Source: CALBPI01 sp039814545 (GTDB lineage: Bacteria > Pseudomonadota > Gammaproteobacteria > Steroidobacterales > Woeseiaceae). From it: DNA of 64,000 bases. The position numbers and the translations under genes were made by a program. Of the stretch, positions 7,704-14,254 are shown piece after piece. The stretch lies in NCBI GenBank assembly GCA_039814545.1, contig JBCCBB010000004.1, positions 1-64,000 of the forward strand. Direction: 5' to 3'. A model generated the notes under the pieces. It ran no database searches. It saw only the letters and a program-made list of their open reading frames with translations, and was not told the origin of the DNA. Numbering within the stretch: the first letter of the stretch is position 1; every line of letters starts with the position of its first letter.

Positions 7704-8612
7704 GTGAGCGAGGAACTGGAAGTCGCCATTGTGTTTGCCGATGTTGTCGGCAGCACGCAACTGTACGAATCGCTGGGCGACGATCAGGCCCGCGCTGTCG
7801 TGCGCCAATGCCTGGACATCATGATCAGTGCCACCGATTCAGGTGGCGGTGAGGTCATTAAGACCATGGGGGATGAGGTCATGTCGATCTTCCCCGACTC
7901 GGACGCCGCCATTGGCGCGGCCGTCGAGATGCAGCAGCGCATCTCGGGCAGCAAGAATCTCGTACCCGACGGTCAAAGCATTTCGATTCGCATCGGCTGC
8001 CACTACGGTGTCGTCGCGCGCGAACCCAACGATATATTCGGCGCGGCCGTGCACACGGCTAATCGCATGACATCGCAGGCCAAGGCCAGGCAGATTGTCA
8101 CGACAGGCGCCATGGTCGAGCGACTCGGGGATGCCTGGCGGAAGACCACACGCCAGATCGATCTGGCGGTCGTTAAAGGCAAGAAGGACGAGGTCGCGCT
8201 GTTCGAAGTGCTCTGGCAGCCCAACGAGGAAGCCACGAGTGTCGTTCAGACCATCGGATTTTCGTCAGCCGAGGAAACACAGCGCCTTACGTTGTCGTTC
8301 GCAGGCCGCAACATGGCTGTCGAGCCAGAGCGCCAGCAGATCACCATGGGGCGCGCCGAGGACAATGACCTCGTCATCAAGGGTAATCTGATCTCGCGCG
8401 TGCACGCGCGCATCGAGAAGCGCCGCAACAAGTACTTCCTCGTCGACGAGAGCACCAACGGCTCATTCGTCGTGACCATCGACGGCCAGGAGTCGTTCGT
8501 TCGTCGTGACAGCATGCAGCTGCAGGGCGAGGGCGTCATCGGCTTGGGCAAGGTCGCCAAGCCGGGCACCTCGCTGGCCGTGCACTACCTGCTCGAAGCC
8601 TCAGACGGCTGA
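7704..8612 (+). CDS. Class III adenylate/guanylate cyclase fused to an FHA domain
   Basis: This is a 302-residue soluble protein. Residues ~5-175 form a class III cyclase catalytic domain. The first metal-binding Asp is in FADVVGSTQLYE (Asp13) and the second in KTMGDEVMSIF (Asp57, with the purine-contacting Lys53). The transition-state Asn/Arg pair lies in VHTANRM, and NDIFG precedes it with an Asp at the position that favours ATP. Residues ~205-290 are a forkhead-associated domain with MGRAEDND, SRVHARIE and TNGSFV, the phosphothreonine-binding pattern. The product is probably cAMP, with output or localisation controlled by a phosphoprotein. The start is a GTG, and the gene is convergent with pckG, 12 bases apart. 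Confidence 0.87.
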   Translation: MSEELEVAIVFADVVGSTQLYESLGDDQARAVVRQCLDIMISATDSGGGEVIKTMGDEVMSIFPDSDAAIGAAVEMQQRISGSKNLVPDGQSISIRIGCHYGVVAREPNDIFGAAVHTANRMTSQAKARQIVTTGAMVERLGDAWRKTTRQIDLAVVKGKKDEVALFEVLWQPNEEATSVVQTIGFSSAEETQRLTLSFAGRNMAVEPERQQITMGRAEDNDLVIKGNLISRVHARIEKRRNKYFLVDESTNGSFVVTIDGQESFVRRDSMQLQGEGVIGLGKVAKPGTSLAVHYLLEASDG

Positions 8613-8629
8613 CGCCTCGGCGGGTCAGC
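8608..8629. terminator. Candidate bidirectional hairpin between convergent genes
   Basis: GCTGAC (8608-8613) and GTCAGC (8624-8629) form a perfect 6-bp stem with a 10-base GC-rich loop, spanning the 12-base gap between the cyclase-FHA and pckG stop codons. There is no U-run on either strand, so terminator function is only suggested by position. Confidence 0.35.
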
Positions 8630-10379
8630 TCACCGCTTTCAACGCATCAAGAATCTTTAGCTGCGCCTCGCGCAGCCGATTGGGCACGCGTGCGCCGAAG
8701 GCATCGAGGTATTCACCGACGGCCGCAATCTCGGCGTCCCATCCGGCCCTATCGACATCCAGGAGTGTCTCGAGCGCACCCGGCGCCATCTCGAGATCTT
8801 GGGCATCGATGTCTGCGGCGTGCGGGAGGTGGCCGATCGCTGTGTCACGCGCCTCGAGCTGACCTTCGCAACGGCCGATGATCCAGCGCAGGACGCGCAG
8901 GTTCTCGCCAAAGCCAGGCCAGAGGAATCGCCCCTCACTGTCCTGGCGGAACCAGTTGACGTGAAAGACGCGAGGCAACGCATCGGAGCGCTCGGCGAAG
9001 GACAACCAGTGCGCCCAGTAGTCGGCGAAGTTGTAGCCGCAAAAAGGCTTCATCGCCATCGGATCGCGGCGCACCACACCCACGGCGCCCGTGGCCGCAG
9101 CCGTCGTCTCAGACGCCACGCCCGCCGCCACCATGACGCCGTGGTGCCAATCCTTGGCCTCGAAGACGAGTGGCGCGAGCTGCTTGCGCCGCCCGCCAAA
9201 TACAATGGCCGAGATGGGCACGCCGTCGGGCGCTTCGGCCAATTCGCTGTACACAGGGTTTGCCGTGGCGCGCACCGTGAAGCGTGCATTGGGATGCGCC
9301 GCAGGTCCGTCGCCCGAATAAGGGTTGCCGCGCCAGTCAGTCGCCGGCGTGCCTTCGCCCTTGTCTTCCCACCAGGGGCAGTTGTCCTCGGTTAGGGCGA
9401 CATTGGTGAAAATGGTGTCGCTGCGAATCGTGTCGAAGGCGTTCTTGTTGGTCTTCTCGTTCGTGCCCGGAACGACACCAAAGTAGCCCGCCTCGGGATT
9501 GATCGCGCGCAATTGGCCGGCATCGTCGAGGTGCAGCCAGGCGATGTCATCACCCAGCGTCCAGATCTTCCAGCCCGGCTGCGACGCCGGCGGTATCAGC
9601 ATGGCCAGATTGGTCTTGCCGCAGGCAGACGGAAAGGCGCAGGCCAGGTAATGGGTGTCGCCCGCCGGGCTCTGCACGCCGACGATCAGCATGTGCTCCG
9701 CGAGCCAGCCTTCCTGGCGCGCCTGCCAGCTGGCAATACGCAGCGCGTGGCACTTCTTGCCGAGCAGCGCGTTGCCGCCGTAGCCCGAGCCGTAGCTCTT
9801 GATTTCGAGCGATTCGGGGAAGTGCATGATGAACCGCTGATCGGGGTCCAGCGTGCCGGTTGAGTGCAGACCCTTCACGTAGTCGCCGTCGCGCTCAATG
9901 CGCGCTAACGCGGCATCGCCCATCCGGGTCATGAGTTTCATGTTGACGACCACGTAGGGGCTGTCCGTGATCTCGACGCCGCAGCGGGCGTAGGGCGAAT
10001 CGATCGGCCCCATGCAGTAGGGCACGACGTACATCGTTCGCCCTCGCATGGCGCCATCGAACAACGCGTCGATTTTGGCGTGCGCGGCCTCAGGTGCCAT
10101 CCAGTTGTTGTTCGGACCGGCATCGTCTTCTTCGCTCGTGCAGACGAAGGTCAGGTGTTCGACGCGAGCCACATCGTCGGGGTCCGAACGGTGCAGGTAG
10201 CAGCCTGGGTATCGGTCCTGGTTCAGCGGTAGCAGGGTGCCGTCGTCGGTCATCTGGGCGACGAGCCGGTCGTATTCGGCGTCGCTGCCATCACACCAGA
10301 CAATGCGGTCAGGCTGGGTGCGCGCGGCAACTGCATCGACCCAGGTATTTAGGTCCTGCAATCGGCTGTGTTGGGGCAT
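8625..10379 (-). CDS. pckG: Phosphoenolpyruvate carboxykinase (GTP)
   Basis: This 584-residue enzyme interconverts oxaloacetate plus GTP and phosphoenolpyruvate plus CO2 plus GDP, at the entry to gluconeogenesis. It has the GTP-class kinase-1a loop FPSACGKTN (residues 249-257), the kinase-2 motif GDDIAW (276-281), and the conserved RRDPMAMKPFCGYN segment. The start MPQHSRLQDLNTW is preferred to an in-frame ATG 28 codons earlier, because a TATAAT (minus strand, 10408-10413) lies between them. The length is slightly below the ~600 residues common for the family. The phasin terminator lies just upstream. Confidence 0.93.
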   Translation of the reverse strand: MPQHSRLQDLNTWVDAVAARTQPDRIVWCDGSDAEYDRLVAQMTDDGTLLPLNQDRYPGCYLHRSDPDDVARVEHLTFVCTSEEDDAGPNNNWMAPEAAHAKIDALFDGAMRGRTMYVVPYCMGPIDSPYARCGVEITDSPYVVVNMKLMTRMGDAALARIERDGDYVKGLHSTGTLDPDQRFIMHFPESLEIKSYGSGYGGNALLGKKCHALRIASWQARQEGWLAEHMLIVGVQSPAGDTHYLACAFPSACGKTNLAMLIPPASQPGWKIWTLGDDIAWLHLDDAGQLRAINPEAGYFGVVPGTNEKTNKNAFDTIRSDTIFTNVALTEDNCPWWEDKGEGTPATDWRGNPYSGDGPAAHPNARFTVRATANPVYSELAEAPDGVPISAIVFGGRRKQLAPLVFEAKDWHHGVMVAAGVASETTAAATGAVGVVRRDPMAMKPFCGYNFADYWAHWLSFAERSDALPRVFHVNWFRQDSEGRFLWPGFGENLRVLRWIIGRCEGQLEARDTAIGHLPHAADIDAQDLEMAPGALETLLDVDRAGWDAEIAAVGEYLDAFGARVPNRLREAQLKILDALKAVS

Positions 10380-10407
10380 GGTTTCGCGGTCTTTTGTCGG
10401 GGTCGCG

Positions 10408-10413
10408 ATTATA
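10408..10413 (-). promoter_or_regulatory. -10 element of pckG
   Basis: A perfect TATAAT on the minus strand lies 28 bases before the pckG ATG. No convincing -35 is seen at 16-18 bases, so an activator-dependent or extended promoter is possible. Confidence 0.5.
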
Positions 10414-10461
10414 GACCAGCGCCAATGCACGATGGTGATGTCAGCGCTGTCAATCGTAAGC

Positions 10462-10500
10462 AAAAAAAAACGCTGACACCCCGGGGGGGAGGTGTCAGCG
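10462..10500 (-). terminator. Intrinsic terminator of the phasin gene
   Basis: On the minus strand CGCTGACACC (10500-10491) and GGTGTCAGCG (10480-10471) form a perfect 10-bp stem. A loop containing seven C lies between them, and nine U residues follow (10470-10462). This is a textbook rho-independent terminator for the phasin transcript. Confidence 0.92.
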
Positions 10501-10571
10501 TCAGGTTGCGCTGGCCGTCAGGGGGGGGGGGGAGAGATGGCCAGTGTTGGGTAACCTCAGGGGGAGAGGTT
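10462..10571 (-). ncRNA. Phasin 3' UTR with three C-rich-loop hairpins; candidate 3'-derived small RNA
   Basis: Read on the minus strand directly after the phasin stop, three perfect hairpins follow each other. The first is AACCTC/GAGGTT with loop UCCCCCU (10571-10553). The second is CTGGCC/GGCCAG with a 22-base loop holding twelve consecutive C (10544-10511). The third is the 10-bp terminator hairpin with a C7 loop (10500-10471) and its U-tail. All three loops present runs of C, as in small RNAs that pair with G-rich ribosome binding sites. Whether the region is processed into a separate RNA, or has its own promoter, cannot be seen. Confidence 0.5.
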
Positions 10572-10575
10572 GAGA

Positions 10576-11139
10576 TCAGGCAGCCGTTACCGACTCCGTG
10601 ACCTCTACTACCTTTTTCGCAGCCGTCTTAGCGGCCGTTTTTGCTTTCGTTTTAGCTTTTTTTGCGGGAGCCTTGCGTGCGGTCTTTTTGGCAGCCGTTT
10701 TCGCACGCTTGGGTGCGGCGGGCTTGCCGATGCCGGACACAACGCCAGTGACGTCCGTCGCAGCGCTACGAACGAGGTCGAAGGCTTCGCGGATGTCAGT
10801 GATGTAGCCGCGAACGACCTTCGGCATCGTGTCGCGCTGGTAGGCCAGCAGCGAACCAACCGATTCAGCGCGGGCAGCGGCGTCAAAGCCACCAGCCAGT
10901 GCGTCGAGGCTGCCCTGGACGCTCTTGGTCTGCAGCTCGATCAGGTCTTTCGACAGGCGGAAACCGATACCGTTGACGTCAATGCTGGCCTTGGAAAGCT
11001 TGGCGACGGGCTTCTTGCCCGTTGCGATGGCTTTGCCAGCCTGGCCAACGCGTTCCTGCGTGGCGTCAACAGCGGTGTTCATGGTTGTACGGGCCGAGTC
11101 GGCGACGCGCGTCAGCGCAGTTTCGATCTGTTCTTTCAC
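10576..11139 (-). CDS. Phasin family protein with histone-H1-like Ala/Lys tail
   Basis: This 187-residue protein starts at a GTG (11139) with GAGG 9 bases upstream; an in-frame ATG 15 codons earlier lacks this signal. Residues ~1-130 form an amphipathic helical phasin domain (KEQIETALTRVADSARTT...LIELQTKSVQGSLDAL), the type that coats polyhydroxyalkanoate granules. The C-terminal ~45 residues are Lys/Ala repeats of the AAKKTARKAPAKKAK kind, like PhaF or histone H1, which bind DNA and can tether granules to the nucleoid. Transcription starts from a strong promoter with a palindrome at the start point and ends at the terminator 76-114 bases past the stop. No PHA synthase gene is in the window. 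Confidence 0.85.
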   Translation of the reverse strand: MKEQIETALTRVADSARTTMNTAVDATQERVGQAGKAIATGKKPVAKLSKASIDVNGIGFRLSKDLIELQTKSVQGSLDALAGGFDAAARAESVGSLLAYQRDTMPKVVRGYITDIREAFDLVRSAATDVTGVVSGIGKPAAPKRAKTAAKKTARKAPAKKAKTKAKTAAKTAAKKVVEVTESVTAA

Positions 11140-11162
11140 GGTGAGAACCCTCAATGGTGCGG

Positions 11163-11178
11163 TGCAACAAATGTTGCA
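11163..11178 (-). promoter_or_regulatory. 16-base palindrome at the phasin transcription start, candidate PhaR operator
   Basis: TGCAACA-AA-TGTTGCA is a perfect 7-bp inverted repeat covering the predicted +1 region of the phasin promoter, an ideal repressor position. PhaR regulators recognise TGC-rich or GCA-containing sites near phasin start points, so PhaR is the natural candidate. The assignment rests on position and composition only. Confidence 0.5.
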
Positions 11179-11182
11179 GCGC

Positions 11183-11211
11183 ACAATATGGCAGCGTCAT
11201 GGTGCTGTCAA
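11183..11211 (-). promoter_or_regulatory. Sigma-70 promoter of the phasin gene
   Basis: On the minus strand TTGACA (plus-strand 11206-11211), a 17-base spacer and TATTGT (plus-strand 11183-11188) make a near-consensus promoter. It leaves a leader of about 37 bases before the GTG start. Confidence 0.85.
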
Positions 11212-11368
11212 CCTTTTTTCGGTAAGTTTTCGTCTTGAGTTCGTCCGGCGCACGGCAGCGTCCCGGAATCCTTAAGCACTGCTTAGCCAGAATGAGACCT
11301 GGTTCACACAGAGGTCGTGAATACGCTCACAGATTCGCGGTCGTAACACCCTGATCCATAGGCTTTAG

Positions 11369-11425
11369 CGTCCCGCTCAGGGACAATCTTATGGTGAAAC
11401 CGGGGTGTGCCCGGAAATCGGGACG
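11369..11425 (+). promoter_or_regulatory. Structured leader with alternative pairings at the start of the DUF11 gene cluster
   Basis: GTCCC (11370-11374) can close a local hairpin with GGGAC (11380-11384). Alternatively CGTCCCG (11369-11375) can pair perfectly with CGGGACG (11419-11425), enclosing a second hairpin, CCGGG/CCCGG (11400-11414). The two folds exclude each other and differ in exposing the AGGGA ribosome-binding-like sequence and the ATG at 11391. It does not match a riboswitch class I know. Confidence 0.4.
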
Positions 11426-12440
11426 AAGCAGGCTTATGACAATCAGAAACGGCGTGTGCGCGACAGGGACGAGGCGCTTTCTCGCCTCCATCATTCTGGC
11501 CATGCTGTCAGCAGGGGCCGGTGCCGCCGGCACGCTGGCAGGCACAGACATCGCCAATACGGCCAGTGTCAGCTACGAGCTCGACGGCAACCCGGTCACC
11601 CAGGACTCGAACACGGTCACGATCAGTGTCGCCGAGATTCTCGACGTCACGGTGGTACTCGTCAGCCCGCAGCAGTCCGTGAGCCCCGGCGATACTGCGC
11701 AGGCACTCGTCTTTACGGTGACCAACACGGGCAACGGCCAGGAATCGTTCGGGCTCAGCGTTGACAATGCGCTGGCCGGTGACGATTTCGACCCCATCGC
11801 CGCGAGCCCCAACATCTATTTCGACAGTGACGCGAGCGGCGACTTCAGCGCGGCTGACACGCCTTACGTACCGGGCAGCGGTGACCCCGACCTCGCGCCA
11901 GACGCTGCGATCACACTCATCGTCGTCAACGACGTTCCCACGGGTCTCGCCAACGGTGACCGCGGCACCAGTGCATTGATCGCCGTCGCTGCCACGGGCA
12001 GTGGTGCGCCAGGCACGTTGTTCGCCGGCGCCGGCGCCGGTGGGGTCGACGCCGTGGCCGGCGCGAGCGGCGCCACCGCGACCGCGACGGGCGAATACCT
12101 CGTTTCCGACGTCGCGCTCGTCCTCAACAAAGTCGCCCTGGTGCTGGACCCGTTCGGCGGTGATCAGCCCGTACCCGGCGCCACGATTCGCTACACGGTC
12201 ACGGCCGAAGTCACGGGAACCGGGACGGCCGTCGCGGTTGCCGTCGAAGATCAGATTCCGGCCAACACGAGCTATGTCCCAGGAAGCCTCGCGCTTAACG
12301 CGGCTGGCCTCAGCGATGCCGCCGATGCTGACGCGGGCGTGTACGAGGTGGCACCGACGCCGCTCGTGCGCGTGACGCTGGGCGACCTGGCTGCCGCCGA
12401 CGGTGTGCAGACCATCACTTTTGAAGTACTCATCGACTGA
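11391..12440 (+). CDS. Exported DUF11-type surface protein, paralogue A
   Basis: This protein has 349 residues, or 334 if the in-frame ATG at 11436 is used; AGGGA lies 7 bases before 11391, so that start is listed. A signal peptide (FLASIILAMLSAGAGAAG) is followed by the motif GTDIANTASVSY. That motif is shared with the two other large proteins of the cluster at the same position. The body is beta-rich, with DUF11/conserved-repeat features such as VSPGDTAQ and VTNTGNGQESF. DSDASGDFSAAD (residues 145-156) fits a 12-residue calcium-binding loop with ligands at positions 1, 3, 5, 7, 9 and 12. A C-terminal DUF11 module contains PANTSYVPGSLALN. No membrane anchor or sorting signal is visible. It is likely secreted or surface-bound; the function is unknown. 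Confidence 0.75.
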   Translation: MVKPGCARKSGRSRLMTIRNGVCATGTRRFLASIILAMLSAGAGAAGTLAGTDIANTASVSYELDGNPVTQDSNTVTISVAEILDVTVVLVSPQQSVSPGDTAQALVFTVTNTGNGQESFGLSVDNALAGDDFDPIAASPNIYFDSDASGDFSAADTPYVPGSGDPDLAPDAAITLIVVNDVPTGLANGDRGTSALIAVAATGSGAPGTLFAGAGAGGVDAVAGASGATATATGEYLVSDVALVLNKVALVLDPFGGDQPVPGATIRYTVTAEVTGTGTAVAVAVEDQIPANTSYVPGSLALNAAGLSDAADADAGVYEVAPTPLVRVTLGDLAAADGVQTITFEVLID

Positions 12441-12492
12441 CGCCACCAACGAAGTGGCGATGCAACTGACAGCATTTATTAAGGAGCGAAGC

Positions 12493-12978
12493 ATGAACCG
12501 AGCACTGACCCTACTGGCAGCCGTGCTCTCACTGAGCCTGGCGACACCCGCCCTGGCTCAGGAGGGCAAGATCGAACTCAAGAGCGTTGTTGAGAAAGAA
12601 GTACGTGTCGTCAATGATGCGGGCGAAGAGGTCGTGCAGCTCGTGACTGCCGACAAAGTCGTGCCCGGTGACGTGGTGATCTACACGGTCACCTACACGA
12701 ATGTCGCCGAACAGGCCGTCGACAACGTCGTCATCACAAACCCCATCAACGATGCCTTGAGCTATGTCGTCGATTCCGCGTTTGCCCCGGGTGCCGACGT
12801 CAGCTTTTCCGTTGACGGTGGCGCCTCGTTCGACGCGCTCGAGGCACTGACTGTCGAACGCGAGGGCACCGCGATCGCCGCCGGTGTCGACGATCTCACT
12901 CACATCCGCTGGATCCTGCGCGAGCCGCTAGATCCCGGTGCACAGGGCTTCGCCCGATTCCGCGCGCGCCTCAATTAG
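12493..12978 (+). CDS. Small exported DUF11 protein
   Basis: This 161-residue protein has a strong ribosome binding site (AAGGAG, 12481-12486) and a clear signal peptide ending ATPALAQE. The mature ~138 residues form a single DUF11-like beta-sandwich: VVPGDVVIYTVTYTNV, then NPINDALSYVVDSAFAPGADVSFSVDG in two parts, ending HIRWILREPLDPG and FARFRARLN. It lies 52 bases after paralogue A on the same strand. Its small size and single domain make it a plausible structural subunit or adaptor for the larger cluster proteins. No catalytic motif is seen. Confidence 0.75.
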   Translation: MNRALTLLAAVLSLSLATPALAQEGKIELKSVVEKEVRVVNDAGEEVVQLVTADKVVPGDVVIYTVTYTNVAEQAVDNVVITNPINDALSYVVDSAFAPGADVSFSVDGGASFDALEALTVEREGTAIAAGVDDLTHIRWILREPLDPGAQGFARFRARLN

Positions 12979-12990
12979 GCGCCGCCAGAT

Positions 12991-13012
12991 TCGCCCGGTA
13001 AGGGACCACCGG
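12991..13012 (+). repeat. Stem-loop between two DUF11 genes
   Basis: GCCCGGT (12991-12997) and ACCGGGC (13006-13012) form a perfect 7-bp stem with an 8-base loop, 13 bases past a stop codon. No U-run follows. It may be an mRNA-stabilising or processing element that sets different expression of the genes on either side. Confidence 0.5.
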
Positions 13013-13118
13013 GCTCAACGATAACAGGGACTTCCAGGCCGCTGCGCAGGGCGGCTTGGCGCATCCGAGCGACCTGCGCATTGGCAAGAGCAAATTAATG
13101 CAAGACAGGAGAAGCGAA

Positions 13119-14228
13119 ATGACGCTTGCACGCACAACCCTGGGCCGTATAGCGGCCTCGGGACTCGTAGCGATCGCGTTGTCGTTCGCGGGGACGGCAC
13201 AAGCTGCCGGCACCGCGGCCGGGACCTCGATCGAAAACGTGGCTACCGTCGACTACGAAGTCGGCTCGATCGCACAGACGCCGATCGAATCGTCTCCGAC
13301 GGGTAACTCCACCCCAGGTGTCAGCAACGGCACGGCAACGGCGTTCCTCGTCGATAACCGTGTCGATCTGACGCTGGTGGAGACCGACAGCGCGCCCACC
13401 CCGGTCAGCCCGGGACAGGCCGATGTCGTGGCTACATTCAGCCTGACCAACACCGGTAACGAGGCACAGGGCTACGCACTGGTCGCAGCCAACCTCGCAG
13501 CCGGCGCCGTCGTTCACGGCAACACCGATGATCAGCAGGTCAACAACCTGCGGGCCTTCGCCGACACCGACGGCAGTGGCGACTTCTCGGGCGGTGACGC
13601 CCAGTTCGTCGACACGCTCGCGGCTGACGGCAACATCCTCGTGTTCGTCGTTGCTGACGTGCCGATCGGTGTCGTTAATGGTGAGTTCGCCAACGTCAGC
13701 ATGACCGCAACGACTGCGGTTTCGGGCACGAGCGGCGCGACGATTGTCACGGAAACCACGGGCGGCAACACCGCCGGTGTTGACGTCGTGTTTGCCGATG
13801 CTGGCAATGATGGTCTCGAGACGGCCGAAGACGGCTTTGCCGTATCGTCGGCTGCCCTCACTGTGACCAAGGCGGATGCGATCATCAGTGATCCGATCAA
13901 CGGCACTACGGACCCGCTGTACATTCCGGGTGCGGTCGTTGAGTACACGATCACGATCGTGAACACGGGTACCGCCGACGCCGAACAGGTCAGCGTTACG
14001 GACGTCATCGATGGCGACCTGACCCTGGCTCTGGGCGAATACGGCGGCGGCGCCGATATCGAGTTTGACCTCGGTGGCGCCACAACGGGCTGCACGGCGA
14101 ACAACGCCGACGCGGACCCCTGTGGCCTCACGGGTTCGACGCTCGAAGCCGACGTGAATGCGACGCTGGGTACCAACCCGGGTGTCGACGACACGCTGGT
14201 GGTGCGTTTCCGCGTGACCATCAACTGA
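13119..14228 (+). CDS. Exported DUF11-type surface protein, paralogue B
   Basis: This 369-residue protein starts at the ATG with AGGAG 7 bases upstream (13107-13111). A signal peptide ending GTAQA is followed by GTSIENVATVDY, the same post-signal motif as in paralogue A. The order of features also matches paralogue A: VSPGQADVV, LTNTGNEAQGYAL, a calcium-type loop DTDGSGDFSGGD (residues 149-160), VVADVPIGVVNGEF, then a C-terminal DUF11 module with PGAVVEYTITIVNTGTADA and VTDVIDG. A pair of cysteines near the end (GCTANNADADPCG) could form a disulphide. The protein ends RFRVTIN, like the small DUF11 protein (RFRARLN). It is presumably a secreted structural protein. Confidence 0.75.
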   Translation: MTLARTTLGRIAASGLVAIALSFAGTAQAAGTAAGTSIENVATVDYEVGSIAQTPIESSPTGNSTPGVSNGTATAFLVDNRVDLTLVETDSAPTPVSPGQADVVATFSLTNTGNEAQGYALVAANLAAGAVVHGNTDDQQVNNLRAFADTDGSGDFSGGDAQFVDTLAADGNILVFVVADVPIGVVNGEFANVSMTATTAVSGTSGATIVTETTGGNTAGVDVVFADAGNDGLETAEDGFAVSSAALTVTKADAIISDPINGTTDPLYIPGAVVEYTITIVNTGTADAEQVSVTDVIDGDLTLALGEYGGGADIEFDLGGATTGCTANNADADPCGLTGSTLEADVNATLGTNPGVDDTLVVRFRVTIN

Positions 14229-14254
14229 CGGTAGTTGCGGAGACGCTGACGCCC

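Noticed and set aside
8625..8627. Intrinsic terminator between the convergent cyclase and pckG genes
   Set aside because: The hairpin has no U-run on either strand, so it is listed only as a low-confidence candidate and not as a confirmed terminator.
11341..11440. Known riboswitch (c-di-GMP-I/GEMM or cobalamin type) before the DUF11 cluster
   Set aside because: Fragments such as GGTGAAACC and GGGACG look suggestive, but the conserved cores and the second half of either class are absent. Kept only as an unassigned structured leader.
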